Source: Niebla homalea (taxonomy: Eukaryota; Ascomycota; Lecanoromycetes; Lecanorales; Ramalinaceae). From it: a stretch of 64,000 nt of DNA. Positions 13,665 to 26,710 of the stretch are shown here, piece after piece. Within the stretch, counting starts at the first letter, position 1. Each line of letters starts with the position of its first letter. The stretch covers positions 868,001 through 932,000 of the forward strand of contig JAHGAU010000011.1 in assembly GCA_019925105.1 (NCBI GenBank), written 5' to 3'. Below the pieces are notes generated by a model that saw nothing but the letters and a program-made list of their open reading frames with translations, was not told where the DNA came from and did no database searches. Position numbers and translations under genes: made by a program.

Positions 13665-13964
13665 AGACCCATAAAGTAACGGAAGAACAATAAGTTTAAG
13701 GATAATCCTTAAATAGATTCGGTCGTAATATTATAGGTTTTCTTAAAAAAAACGTATAAATAAATTCTTATTCTTTAAATAGTTATAGATACTTTTAGCC
13801 CTTAAAACGTAAATAAAAACTGGGTAAATACCGGTTTTTATTCTTAACGTTATAAATACCGGGATTTTTACGGTTATTAATAAGATTAAATAGCCGAGTA
13901 TTAAAGAACGCCAGAATTAGCTTAGCTAGATCCGTAGTATAAATCAATCAATCAATTAATCAAA
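13665..13964 (+). repeat. LINE family 3' untranslated region and TCAA-rich tail
   Basis: A 300 bp block recurs at 28,484-28,772, 34,960-35,242, 36,440-36,692 and 45,065-45,361 on +, and inverted at 1-260, 18,721-19,030 and 36,797-36,868. It ends in atccgtagtataaatcaatc followed by TCAA/TTAA repeats. It is the best-conserved part of the family and the easiest marker for copies. Confidence 0.85.
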
Positions 13965-14476
13965 TAAACTACTAAGAAATTAATTAAAATTAAAAATCAA
14001 GAAATATTAATTATTAAGAAGAAGTATAAAGTACAATTAAAAAATAAGCCCTTATTATAATTATTATTATAATTATTAAGATTAATATAATTAACTCAAT
14101 AAAAGTATTACGTAAAGTTAAACGTTATTAAAAGTTAACCGAACCTTAACTTTCTTTTACGTTAATTATATATTTATATAAAAACATTATTTATAATTAA
14201 ATTAATAAAACTGATTTCCGGTTTTAATAAATAATTGTTTATACGATTTAAGAAGCAATAAAATTATATTTTATTTTTTACTTTAAATATAAGATTATTA
14301 ATATAATTCCATATATTTTTTTAATTCTACGTTAAAAGTTTATAATTTTATTGATATTTACGTTAAGCGCCTTATTATTTAAGTTAAAGATAATTAATTA
14401 ATTAAAACAATAACATAAGTTAATAAAGCTTTCTCCTTCTTTATGCCTTTAAATTAATTGAGCTTTACTTTATTAT
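13965..14476. other. AT-rich sequence of the large element, nothing recognisable
   Basis: The stretch lies between the LINE A tail and the GC-richer patch. It has stops in all frames and no repeat or motif that could be named. Confidence 0.5.
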
Positions 14477-14820
14477 TTATAAATATATAGCCGTTAAGCG
14501 GTTTAACTTATTAGTTGAAACGCGGTAATAAATCCCGGGGCAATAAATCGCCTGGGTGGCAAATCCAGGGGTGGCAATACCCGGGGTACTCTGCGTGGTG
14601 GTCGTGATGGTGGTGGTAGTAGTAATAGTGGTAATGGCGGTGGTAAATCCTATTATAGTAATGGCGGTAATAATAATAGTATTAGCAGCTAGCGCCATCT
14701 CTGCGCCGGCGCCACAGTAATGCGCCATACTGCTGCGCCAAGGTAGGCCGAAGGGCCTTGGTAAAGGGCCTTGGCAACGGCCTTGGTATACGTTATTCAT
14801 AAGCCGTAGCTTAACAGGCG
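14477..14820 (+). pseudogene. less-mutated, GC-rich patch encoding a Gly-rich (RGG-like) stretch
   Basis: Base composition rises sharply here. On + one frame reads a glycine-rich run containing GGKSRGGNTRGTLRGGRDGG followed by SSNSGNGGGKSYYSNGGNNN-like sequence; a GGT/GTA-rich trinucleotide tract underlies it. The minus strand gives a 107-codon frame rich in Thr and Ile that is only the shadow of this tract. RGG tails occur in nucleic-acid binding proteins, including some Gag proteins. It may be a surviving part of a protein of the large element. A short tandem gggccttgg/cggccttgg repeat lies at about 14,755-14,785. Confidence 0.35.
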
Positions 14821-14939
14821 TAAAGCGGGGTAATTATTACCTTTACCTTAAATAAAGGTTATATCTTAATTCTTTTTAAGTTCCTTAAGAATTAATCTTA
14901 TTACCAATTTACTTATTAAAGTGGTACTTAAGTATCCAG

Positions 14940-15240
14940 ATCGTAACGTTACGTCTTCTATATCTACCTTTACTAGTCCCGCCGGCGTGCCGCCAGCGGA
15001 GTCAGTCTAATAAATAGCGATAACAATAACGGTAATAACGGCGGTAATGAAAATATTAATAGCGATCATAATAATACTTATACGGATATCATAAATGCTT
15101 AAAGAGAAGGTATTAATACTTAAAGGGATATTAATACTTAAAGGAAAAATAATATTAATATTGATACCGACGTTAATATAAACGTATAAATAGCTAAGAT
15201 TATTACTATAAGAATTATTGTATTTAGTATTATATTTATT
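14940..15240 (+). pseudogene. Asn/Asp-rich coding-like relic near the right end of the large element
   Basis: After a GC-rich tccCGCCGGCGTGCCGCC segment near 14,980, one + frame reads an Asn-rich run (NSDNNNGNNGGNENINS and on). Stops in it are TAA where CAA would keep it open. Three imperfect copies of a ~20 bp unit (tattaatacttaaaggga type) lie at about 15,098-15,146. It may be low-complexity sequence rather than a protein relic. Confidence 0.3.
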
Positions 15241-15340
15241 ATAGTTTTTAAAGAATATAATTCATAAAAAAAAATTTCCTTAATTTTAATTAATTAATCT
15301 TTATTAAACAAGAATTCAATGATAAATATTAAGATCTTAT

Positions 15341-15466
15341 AATATCCCTATTTTATCCCGGTAGGATAAAGATAAAATGGGATAAGATATAATTTTTATC
15401 CTATCTTATACGGGATAGGATATATATTGCTAAATCCCGTCCTATCCCGTCCCGCTTCCCGGAGTA
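15341..15466. repeat. right subterminal repeats and right terminal inverted repeat
   Basis: Several TATCCC/GGGATA motifs in both orientations lead into the terminal repeat at 15,444-15,466, the reverse complement of 1,168-1,190. The second target duplication copy, atattaat, follows at 15,467-15,474. Confidence 0.8.
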
Positions 15467-15474
15467 ATATTAAT

Positions 15475-18400
15475 AAACGTAAGATAACCTTAAGAATATT
15501 TTAAAAATATTTAATTAACTTTAAGTTAATTATAATAAAAACATTAAGCTTATTAAGGAAACTATTTATATTAATAACTTTAAAAATATTACTTAAATTA
15601 AAATTCAATATTTTTATATTGAAAACGTAAATTTTAATATTTTAATTATAAATGTTAATAATTAACTTAAAAATGTATTTAAAGTAATTAAATTAATATA
15701 TATAAATAATATACGTTTATAAGAATAAATATAAAACTTATATTAAATATAAGGGATCTTTTTATTTTTATAAATAAATAAAAAATAATTTTTTATATAA
15801 AGATTAAGAAATTATTATTTAAAACCGTTTTAAAGTTATTTATAATTATTATCTTACGGATAATATTAAAGTAATATTTATCTGTAGTAATACAGAAGGA
15901 AAAGTATTAAGATATATTTATTTATAATAATAAAAGATACTAAATAATTTATATCTTAAATTAAATAAGGTTTTAAATCTTAAATTAAATCATAATTTAT
16001 GTCTTAAATTAAAGGATATGTTTAATTATTTTATAATACCTATAAAGAGTTCAACTAATAAAGTAAAACATATTATAAATTATATATACTTTGTTAAGGT
16101 AATATTAATAAATTTAAAAGTTTTAAATTTAATATATTCCGATTTATTATTATCCTTAAATATTATAATAATTAAGTATTAAATAATTTATACGATCAAA
16201 TAATATTACGACCTAAAATATACTTAAAATAAACTTTTAAATTTATTATTTGAATTTAATAAAGAATATATAATAAAAATTATACATAATTAACTTTAAT
16301 AAATAAATAAAAATTCAATTATATATACTAAGAAAAAGAACAAAATAATTATTTATTAATAAAATAAAGTTAAAAAAAAAAGGAAATGTAATTAAAATTA
16401 TAAAGAAATAAAAAATTACGTATATTATTAGTTCTTTTAATAAAATAACAGTAGAGCGAAATATTTTAAGAATAAACATTATTTTGAACTTTATTATTAT
16501 TATAAGTAACTTAGTTATATTTTAACGATTTACTTAAATAAGGATAAAGTAGAAACTAACAAGATTTAAAACATAAATACCTGTTTAAAAAACTAAATAC
16601 TTTTATTATTAACGCGGTTAAAAAAAAGAAATTATAAATATTAATATTAATTAACTTAATTAATAATTATTTTATAAAGAAAGCTTTTCTAATATTATAT
16701 ACTTTAATTATAAATAAGAAAAGTTAAATTTACTTTACCCCTATAAATATAAGAATTATAGGTCATTCTTTTATTAATATTATGATTCTACAAATTCCCT
16801 TTATAATAATCTTAATATTAATATAATACCCTTATTGCAAAAGAAAACGATAAACGGTTTTAATAATAAAATATATCGGATTATCTTTTATATACTTTAT
16901 TTAATAATAGAAATAAGGTTAAATACTTAATTTAACGTTTTTATATTTATTATTAAGTTAGGTTTTTCATAGTTTAATATAAGTAAACTTTATTTACAAC
17001 GATTTTAAATTAATATTAAAAAAGAATATTTTATTTTAAAAATGTTTTCTTTAAGTTTTTTTCCCCCCCCTTTATTATCGACCTTTACTAAAATATATAA
17101 ACCTATAAAAGAAATGCTTATTACATTGATTTTCATAAAGATCCTACGTAAATCTTAATCCGTTATTTTTTTAAGAGTTTTTTAAAAAAAACGAAATTTT
17201 TTAAGACGGTTATATTATAAAAGTTATTCAAAAAAGTTAAATATTTATTTAATATCTTTTGAATTAAAGCCGTTTTATTGAAATTGTTTATACAAAATAA
17301 AAAGCATATTATTCTCTTAACTTTAATAAAAAAGTTAATTGATTAAATTAAAGACCTTAAACGATAAGAAAAATAAGAAGATATTTAATTAAATAAAATT
17401 AAAATAGAATTTCTTAAATATATTAAAAGTAAGTTATTTAAAAAAAAAATATACTTTCCTTAACGTTTTTAACGTTATAAAGGCAATATACTTATTACTT
17501 TACCGCGATATAAATTATAAAATTTAATTTATTAATGATTTTAAGGATGTACCGAAAACTCGGATATATTTATTATTTTTACTTAAGCTCCGGATATTTA
17601 AAGAATATTTTATTAAAAACTTAAAGAGAAACTATAGAAATTTAAGTTAAATATCTTTGATTTTAACCATTTTATTTATATTTATAAAGGATAATAATAA
17701 ATAATTTTATATAAATTAAAAAAACTTAATACGTTAATTAAAAAGGATAAATATTTACTATTCTTAATATAAAAATCTTGGATAAAATATCTATTACAAA
17801 TACTTAATTAAAATTAATAATACTATAGTATTTAACTTATTACGTATAAATTTAAATAATAAGTCCTCAACGACGTTTATTACTAATATAAGTACGTGTT
17901 AACATAAAATAATATCGTTTAAATTAATAAACAATTTTATAATATAATAATATTATATTAATAATATTTTCTTTAACTATTTAAATGACTTTACTTAAAA
18001 ACATATCAATAAAATTCTTATTTATAATAATTCCTTAAAAAATTCTAAGAATATGTATAAAACTTATTATTAAAGCTATAAGAAGCTAATTTATTTATAA
18101 ATATTAATAAATATAAATTTTACGTATAAAAGATTATTTTCCTTTATATTATTATTTTTATTAAAGGTATTAAGATAAATTTATAGGGTTTAAACTATAT
18201 AAAATTAAGATTAATTCATAATATCAAAGTAAATATAATTTTTTATTAGATCTTATAAATTTTATAAATGGTTTATTGAGAATTTTTTACATATTATAAA
18301 GTTGTTATATTAATTAACTTAAAAAAAAAATTAATTTAAATAAAATAAAGCTTATTAAACGGCTTTTAATAAATTAAAAATATTAATTATATTAATATTA

Positions 18401-18720
18401 ATACCAAGATGCCTTAATTAAATAAAAAATTATCCTTAAAACGGATTCCTTAGATTATATTAATATAAAAATATCCTTAAAAATATAATGATAATAATGT
18501 ATTTTATTTCATTATATTTCATTATAAAAACCTTATATTAATAAAACATGGTTATAAAATTTGTAATAAAAATCTTTCAATTATTATTAATGAACTTAAA
18601 ACTTAAAAGGTAAACTTTAAAAGTACGGATATTCCTATTAAAATCTTTATAAATTATAAAAGTTTTAAATATTTTGTTTTAAATATTTTATAAAAATAAG
18701 AGAAGTAATAAGAAAATAAA
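15475..18720. other. 3.2 kb AT-rich, RIP-like sequence, unclassified
   Basis: This is the outer flank of the large element up to the tail of LINE B. There are dense stops in all frames. A cccccccc run lies near 17,065. None of the LINE or Gypsy landmarks seen elsewhere was matched, so it is probably an older transposon of another family. Confidence 0.45.
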
Positions 18721-19249
18721 TATTGATTGATTGGTTAATTTATATTACGAATCTAGCTAAGTTAATTCCGGCATTCCTTAATAGTCGGTTATTAAGCTTA
18801 ATTAATAACCGTAAAAATCTAATATCTATAATGTTAAAAGTAAAGGATTAGCGTTTATATAGCCTTTATTTCCACTTTTAAGGATATAGAACGTCCTTAA
18901 TTATTTAAAAAAAAATTATTTATACGCTTTTTTAAAGAAAACTTATAATATTATAACCGAGTCCTCTTAAGGGTTACTCTTAAATTTACTACTTTTTTTA
19001 TCTTTTTACGGGTTCGCTTTATATTAACCTTTTAAATAATACTTTTAAATGCCTTTACGGGTATATATATTATTATTATTTTAATCGTAATTACCTTTTT
19101 ATTTTATTATTACGCTTATCTCTCTTAGGGACTTTTAATAAGCATTGACCATTATATTTCTTTAATTATAAAAGATGCTTTCCGGTTTATATAGTTGTTA
19201 TGGCCGGTACTTGCCCTTCCTTTTCCTCCCTAACCAATATTAGGACCTC

Positions 19250-19411
19250 TGTTACGAGAAATGCGGTATATATAAAGTGAGTAGGTATAATATATATAAT
19301 AAGTAGCTACCTAGCTATTAAGGTGCGTAATATAAGTATACGCGCTAAGCATACGGAATAAGGTAAGCCCGATCCGCGCTAAGGAATCCTCCCATAGTCC
19401 ATACCGTGACA
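19250..19411 (+). repeat. 5' LTR of the short LTR element
   Basis: The 162 bp repeat matches 21,079-21,230 and the solo LTR at 62,512-62,672. It starts TGTTACG and ends CGTGACA, the inverted TG...CA ends expected of LTRs. Confidence 0.85.
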
Positions 19412-21078
19412 ATATGCCCACCAAAAAGAGAAAAAAGCGGCGTCCTCGTCGCAGTATATTTACCATAAAATGCTATGGATTTTAACAGCCTCGTTAAAAG
19501 AAGTAACTAAGAGCAAGCTCAGAGTATATAGATAACGTTATTTAAATATATAGTTATTAAGAAATAAATATTAATGAAATCGTATATTAAAATAACCGAA
19601 AAACTATAAGTTAAGGACTTATCGTAATTTATACGGGATATAATCGTAATTTTAAGGATTACGATTAAGGTACATCGCTTAAAAACTTGATTTCCGAGGT
19701 ATTTTTAAATTATATTTTAAAGGTATTATTACTTAAATAGCTTATAAGTACGCCAACGGTACTTTTACTTATTAATAAGATTATAACCTTCTTAATAAGT
19801 ATTATTAAAGTTAATTTTAATATATTTAAAGACGTCGTTATTAAGGATATAAAGGAATAAATTAGGGTCGTCGTCGTTAATTTCAGCCTGGTATATTATT
19901 AATGCGTTTAGGTAATTTACGGTAAAGAGTTTTTAACCTAAATAAGGGCCTTAACTTAAGTGGTTATTACGGGATAGGTAAGGACGTTTATCGCGATTAT
20001 AACTATTATACCGTTTATTGCGATCGTAGTTATTAATAGCGGTATTTAATAATATTTACTATAAGTAAGGTACTAAATAAATAAGTTTACTATAAGTGCG
20101 GTATTACTTAAACCATACGATTTAACGAATTTACACCTAAGTTATAAAGAGATCTATATCCGAACCAAAGAATAGCAAAATACTCTATAAGGAAGGTTTA
20201 AATTTAATGAATATTAATTACAAGCCTCCCTCCTGGTATAATTACTTAATAAAGGTTATAATCTAACCGATAAACGTAATTACGGGCTTCCGATCTATAA
20301 TATCTATACGTATATAACGCATTTAAGTAAGTTAATTAAGGAGTTAATACTTTGGTATTCTAAATTGCGATATAAGTACATTATAAAGAAGACTTATTTT
20401 ATTAATGAGATTTTTTTAAATTATATTACTTATTTTTAAGTTTATTAATTATAAACCTTATTTAATCCACTCAAATTTATGAAATTAAGGATTAGATGCT
20501 TCCTAATAAGGTTAATAAACTTAATCTTATCAATAGTCTTTAGTTTCTTTATAAAAGTATAAATTTTATTAATACCGTTAAAGTATTTAAGCTCTTTAAT
20601 ATAAAAGCGAGTTTTCTTAAAAAATAAAATTAAAGATATAAATTTTTCCTTCTCCTTCTTTTATAAGGTATTACCGTTATTATTAAAATTCTTATTAATT
20701 AAATATTCTTAACGGCGTTATTCCTTAAAAGCTATATAAGCTTTAAGCTTAATAATTAATAATATTTTTATCTTAATATTATCGGTTTTAAGCTGTTTTA
20801 TTTCTTTAAGAATTAATAGAATTGTTAAATCTATGGTATTAGGAAGTTATTTCTCTGGATAAAGTGTTCCTCGCTTATTAGTAAATAATGCTATAATAAA
20901 AGGCTAATAATAATAACGTTAAAAAGCCGTATAAAAGGATCGACGAGTTAAATGATATTAGAAAAATACGTTTAACGCGGGTTATATATGAGCTATAACG
21001 TTACCACCTTAGCTTAAAACAAATAGAGGTTATACTTAAAATTATAGGAACTGTTGAACTCTAACTATTACTACCATT

Positions 21079-21230
21079 TATCATGAGAAATACGGTATAT
21101 ATAAAGTAAGTGGATATATAAGTAACTACCTAGCTATAAAGGTGCGTAATATAAGTGTACGCGTTAAGCATACGGAATAAGGTAAGCCCGATCCGCGCCA
21201 AGGAATCCTCCCACGGTCCATACCGTAACA
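21079..21230 (+). repeat. 3' LTR of the short LTR element
   Basis: The 152 bp copy has a small internal deletion (tggatatataagtaac against the longer version at 19,250). Differences from the 5' LTR are mostly transitions of RIP type. Confidence 0.85.
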
Positions 21231-24200
21231 TTTTCTTAATAAGGTCTTTGGCAGTTTCGTTTATTTTACCGGTAAGGTTAAATTAGAATAATAAACTTAT
21301 AGATATTATAAATTTTACGACCGTTTAAATACCTTTTTTTATAAAGAAGATTCGCGGTAATTATTTATCCCGGTTTTTTTTAATTAATCCCGTTCTAAGC
21401 TCCGTAAATAATAAATATAAAATAAGTATTTAAATTACGTTCTAATTTTTTTATCCGTACCCGTAATTAGCGTTTATCCGATTATTAATATATATAATAA
21501 AAAAAAAGTAAGCCAGCCCGTTTTTACCCGTCTGGAGTTAAATCGTTAATACGTTATTACCTTTCTCTATAATCCCGTAATAACGGAGGTACTTATTAAT
21601 AATCTTTTTATTATTTAAGGCCGGATAACGTTACCCTTAAGGGACCGATTTTTTATATTTACTTTAACGTTTAATCTATCGCGATATAATCTATAGGGTA
21701 ATCGTTTTATTTTTATTTTTATAACTTTTTTAACTTCTGGTTTTTCTACGTCGGGCATAAATTTATATAAATCTAGATTAACCTTTTAAACGTAGGTTAA
21801 ATTAATTTCCTTCCCAGCTTACCTTAACTTTATTTTAATAAAAAAGGTAAATACTTTGCTTTTATCCTTTTTTATCCGGGATTTCTTAAGGTTTAATTAA
21901 ATCCGTCCGTTCTTTACAGTCGTAAGTAAATATATACCTTTTTTAAGAGCTTAATCGGCAATAAAAAAACTTTAGATCTTAATATTAAAATAAAAATCGT
22001 TCTATATATATCGTTAATTATTCTTAAGTATCGGTTTTAAACGTTTTATAATTATTAAATAAACTCTTTTTTATACTTAAGGGTACCTTTAAAGGTATAT
22101 TAAATAATCGCTTATATATTATAACCGGCTTTATTATTACTTAATCAATAATCTTAACGTTTTATAAGGTAATACTTTACGTTAACGCCGTAAGATATAT
22201 AAAGCCTTTTTCCTAAGAAACTATTTTCCTTTAAACCTTTTTTATAGAATCCTTTTAATTAAGTTTTTTATTAACTTAAAAATTAAAGATCTTAATATTA
22301 ACTTCCGCTTTTATTATACCTTTATTTAGATTTACTATAATTACTATATTATACAGCTTTAAGTTTTTGATTATATAAATAAACTTATATTTATATAGTA
22401 CGAATTAAGCTTTATACGTTTTTATTTATTATAAATAAACTTTACAAGTTTTTTTTAGCTTTAAATAGTTTATATAAGTAAATGTAATATAGGTTAATAA
22501 GTAAATACTGTCGATAAAACCCTTGACTTAAACTTTCTACTTTAACTTAATTAATTTTTTTAATTAGCGGGTTATTGAAGAATAAGAATAAAAAGATAAA
22601 AAAAATAACCTTTAAGGGATCCCGGTTATAACGGGTTTTATTAAATGAGTCTTTTATTTTAGGCTAATTAATATTGCTCGGTTGCTTAAAAAGCTCTTAA
22701 TTTACTTTATAAGGAAAAATAATATCCTTTTTTTCCGTAAGTGATATAATAATCTTAAATAGTTTATTTTATTAAAGGTTTTTATAACGTTAACAAAAGG
22801 AAACTTACCATATATTTCCTTTTATGGCCCTATAATATATACGTTATTAATTAAACCTTTTAAGGTTATTCTTATTAACTTTTTTTTCTTTACGCTTATT
22901 TATTAATTAAGGAGGAGCCTATATTTTTCCGCTTAACTATTAAGGATCTTTATAATTACCGTTTTTAAGGTTTTCTTTAACGTATAAAGCAGTAGGATTA
23001 GCTTATAAGCTTTTATTCTTAAGTAATCTAACTTAACCGATTTCTTAAGGATAATCGTTTTAATCTCCTTAAATTTATAAGGGTAATAATTAACCTTAAA
23101 ATAAGCTTAAAATAGGTGAATAAAGACCTTCTTAAATAGGAATATTATTATTATTAATAAGAACTTATTTAGGATTCTGTTTAATTTAAAAAAAAGAATT
23201 CTTTAATTTTTTAATCGTTTTAATTATTATTTTTAAGGTTATTTCTTTATAAATATTTATTAAGTTAAAATATATAACTTTTTTAATATCCGTTAAATCG
23301 GCATTTAATAAAGGAAAAGAAAGCCTTTTTAAGGGCCTTAATTTTTCCGTTAAAAATATTAATTATTATATTACTAAATTTCTTAAAGGACAGGAATTTA
23401 AAAATAAATTTTAATTTCCCGTTTTATTCTGTACCGTACTTTATTAACTTTTAAACTTTATAAAAGGAGACGGTTAAATCGTAAGTTATCGATTAAAAAT
23501 ATATTTATTTAGTTTTTTTAAAAATTTTTTCTTTATCTTTTTAAGCCTCCTTTAATTACGTAAACGTTTCTTAATTTTTATACTTAATAGCTTATTTAAT
23601 TAATGTTTTCGTCTTTATAATTATTATTATATATTCTTCATCTTAATAAGTTTTAACTCTTTAAAACGGTTTCCTTATTAAGATTATTACGTCAATTCTA
23701 TCATTTAACGCCTTTATTACCCGTTTTATAAAAAAAAAATTAAGTTAATCCTTATTATTAAGATAAGGAAATTCCGTTAATTATGTTATTGTTTTTTCCG
23801 CCTTTATACGTATTTCCGCCTTTTAATTATTTTTTACGCTTTCTTTATTAAGGTTAATAACGTTACGTTAACCGATTAATTTAAGGTTATTAATATTAAT
23901 ATATAATCCGAATTATATTTTAAGTCTTCTTATAATTTATATATTATTATTACTTTTACGATTCCTTCCGTATAAAATATTAAATCGATTAATATTAAAT
24001 TCATAATTTTTTTACGTTATTATCCTTTATTATATTAATGACGATAAGTTATACGTCGCAATAATTACTAATAATTCCTTTAACTTAATATAATTAATTA
24101 TATATTTTCTTTTTTTCTATTTATTATAATAAAAATTGAAATCTTTTAATAATATATATTTACCGGATATTATTAAGATATCCTTAAATAACGGTAGTAT

Positions 24201-25298
24201 AAAAAGTTTTATTTTATTAACTGGCAGTAAATTATATACGTTATAAATATTTAAATCGTTTTCCGCGTTTTCTTCCCGTATAATCCGGAACGTATATAGA
24301 TTCTTATTATAATAAATAACATTTTAACTATTTATATTTGATCTTTATTATAAAGAAATACGTTTAAATCATTTTATTTCTTTTAAATATTAAGTAAGAC
24401 TTTTTATTTAAGTTAATTAAAAAATATATAAACGGGTTATATAATAATTCCTATATTATTTTAATATTAACGTCTTTTATTTCTTTAACTTTAGGGTTTA
24501 ATAATATTATTTTACTTACTTTTTTTAATATATTAAATTATATTATTTTTAAATATATTATTATATTATATATTAACTTCCGTTAAACTTTCCTTATTTA
24601 TATTTATTTACATTATTAGTTTTTCGTTAAAGTTAAGTATTTTTTTTCGCAGTTACCGCTATTATTTTAAGGTGGCCGGATTTAAGGGTTAATATTATAG
24701 CGAACCTCTTCATTTTATACTCTTTATTACCGTTTTTTATTTTTCTTTATTGGATTAACTTTATTTGCGCATAAAAATAGCCTTTAATATTTTTGTTGGT
24801 TTAAATTTATATAAATTATAGCGTTAAATTTGAATTATTATTCTAATCTTTTTATGTTTAATCTTTTTAGCCCTTATTAAGTATTATAAGTTTTATACTG
24901 AATAACTATTTTTACCGTATATTATATACTTAAGTACGTTCTTTATTAAGCCCTTTATTATTAAACTAATGTATCTATAAATATTATATCCTCCGGTATA
25001 TATTATATATTTAATACCGTTTAAGTACCTCCTAATAATATATTCATATTCTTAATAATTAAAGCATTAACAGATATTTATTGTTTTATCTTAGGGTTTT
25101 ATTAATTTAAGGGACCCGCCCTTAATTACCCTTTTATTAAGAACGTTATTATATATTTTTATTAACGTTATATTTAGGATAACCGTAAAATATCATTTTG
25201 TATAGTTAAAGGTATCCTGCCTTTTTATTATAAAGGAAAGCTTAAAGTTAACGATTTCGGGACCGGGATAAAGAACCGTATTTTCTTTTTTTATACGT

Positions 25299-25547
25299 AG
25301 AAAAGATGGGAAGGAAGGAAAGAGCAAAAGTGATGAAATAGCAGGTGGCAATGGAGTCCAATTGAAGATGGGCCGCAGCCCCCATACAAGTTGGTGAGGT
25401 ATAGGTTGCTTACTATGGTAATCCGTTATACCCCTTCTTTTTAAAGTATATACGAATCGATTCCACCCTTAGTCAGCCCTTTTAGTGTTTCCATTCCTCC
25501 ATGCACCCATCCGCAAGTTTGGTGTCTTCCATGCTCTCCCCCTTTCC
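25299..25547. mobile_element. 249 bp unmutated insertion with a 6 bp target duplication
   Basis: The other LINE copies are continuous here (ttttatacgttttaaaataag at LINE C, about 29,081). In LINE B 249 bp of normal composition are inserted and atacgt is found on both sides (25,293-25,298 and 25,548-25,553). The insert opens agaaaagatgggaaggaagg and closes ctctccccctttcc; its two ends are loosely inverted (purine-rich at left, pyrimidine-rich at right). It carries no open frame of note. Being under about 400 bp may have spared it from RIP. Family unknown. Confidence 0.75.
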
Positions 25548-26710
25548 ATACGTTTTAAAGTAAACTCCTTTTCCGCGGTTAAGAACCGCGTTAAATTTAT
25601 TTATCCGTTATAATAATAAATGATTATCTTAATGCCTTTACCGTCTTAAATTCTCTTTTACCGGTTTGTTTTTTAAACTTCTTTAGCCTTTTTTCGCTTT
25701 TAAGGATACCATATTAAAAAGTATAGTTTTACTTTAAAGTTTACGTATTACGCTAATCTTCTCCGTGAATCGCGTTTTATTACTTTAAATACCTTTATTA
25801 ATTATAAAGGGTTTATTTTTTTAACCACGTTTTTATTTTTATTACTTAATAACCGGATTATTATTATCCTCGCTTTTTAATGTTATTATTTTTTCCTTAA
25901 TTTTTACCGCCGCTATTATAAGTACCGTTTTTATAGCCTTTATTACCCAGCTTTCTCCTCTTTATAAGGCTCCCATTATTGCTTTTTTATCTTATACGAA
26001 GTTCCTTTAACTCCTTTTTTCCCTGTTTACACGTATTTTTATTACCGTTTTATACGTTTTACGTAATTACTTTAACTATCTTATATTTATATCCGTTTTT
26101 ATATAGAAATTTTAATATATTCCGTAATTTTGCTTATAATATCGGTTAAGTTTTTAATATAATATTTTTTAATTTTATTATAAAAAACTATTTAAGATTT
26201 TCACCGTTTCCTTTTTTCTTATATTTTCTTTATAAGTTTATTATATCCTCCCCTTCGTAACTTACTTTTTATTACGTAATATCTTATTCCTTTTATTCGT
26301 TTCGATATTATTTTATGTATCCTTAATAATTTTATTATTAACACTATTTTACGTTTCATTATCTTTTACTCGTTTTATCTTAAGCGTCGCCCGGGCCTTT
26401 TTTACCCTTTATTTATTACTTATTACCGTATTTTTAACGTATTTTACGCGTTTTTCTACGTATATCTTATTGCTTATAAGTTTTTTTATTTAAGTTAAAC
26501 GCTTTTCGTTTTATTGTTACCGCGTTATTTATAGGATTTATCCGCGTTTCCGTTAATATAAGCCGTTCGTCCTTTTACCCTTTCAATTTCGACTATTACG
26601 TTACCTATACTTATCGCATTTAAGGTATTCGTTTCGTTATCGCTTGAACTCTATATATATTTATTATTTTAGACCTTTAAGGTCCCTTCGTTCGTTGCCA
26701 TTCGTTTTAT

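Larger units (their letters stand above)
8184..13964 (+). mobile_element. LINE A: near full-length Tad-like non-LTR retrotransposon, RIP-inactivated
   Basis: About 5.78 kb from the 5' ATG region to the TCAA-rich tail. It has the layout of a Tad1-clade LINE: ORF1 with degraded zinc knuckles, then ORF2 with AP endonuclease and reverse transcriptase, then a 3' untranslated region. Its length agrees with LINE B once insertions are removed from that copy. It lies wholly inside the 14.3 kb terminal-inverted-repeat element and so inserted after it. All domains carry RIP stops, so it cannot move by itself. Confidence 0.85.
19250..21230 (+). mobile_element. 2 kb LTR element with ~160 bp LTRs, apparently gag-only
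   Basis: Direct repeats at 19,250-19,411 and 21,079-21,230 begin TGTTACGAG / tatcatgag and end ACCGTGACA / accgtaaca. They share long segments such as ggaataaggtaagcccgatc. The internal part is only about 1.67 kb, too short for a pol gene. A start at 19,413 opens a Lys/Arg-rich peptide (MPTKKRKKRRPRR) but soon meets TAA. Near 20,085 the frame reads YYKCG, a candidate RIP-mutated zinc knuckle, with a partial duplicate 31 bp upstream. Flanks acctc and ttttc fit a 5 bp duplication only if RIP changed C to T and one base changed otherwise. It sits inside LINE B. Confidence 0.75.
18721..26710 (-). mobile_element. LINE B: near full-length Tad-like LINE with two nested insertions
   Basis: It runs on - from the conserved start (ATG at 26,701-26,699, then a MATNEGTLKV-like peptide) to the TTGATTGATTGG tail at 18,721. 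It aligns along its length with LINE A. The span is about 7.99 kb; removing the LTR element (1,981 bp) and the 249 bp insertion leaves about 5.76 kb, matching LINE A at 5.78 kb. Both ORFs are broken by RIP stops. Several cytosines remain, so it may be somewhat less mutated than neighbouring copies. Confidence 0.85.

Noticed and set aside
19413..19490. Small nuclear-localisation-like basic protein gene (MPTKKRKKRRPRR)
   Set aside because: The frame ends after about two dozen codons in RIP-mutated sequence directly after an LTR; it is more likely the start of the element's Gag.
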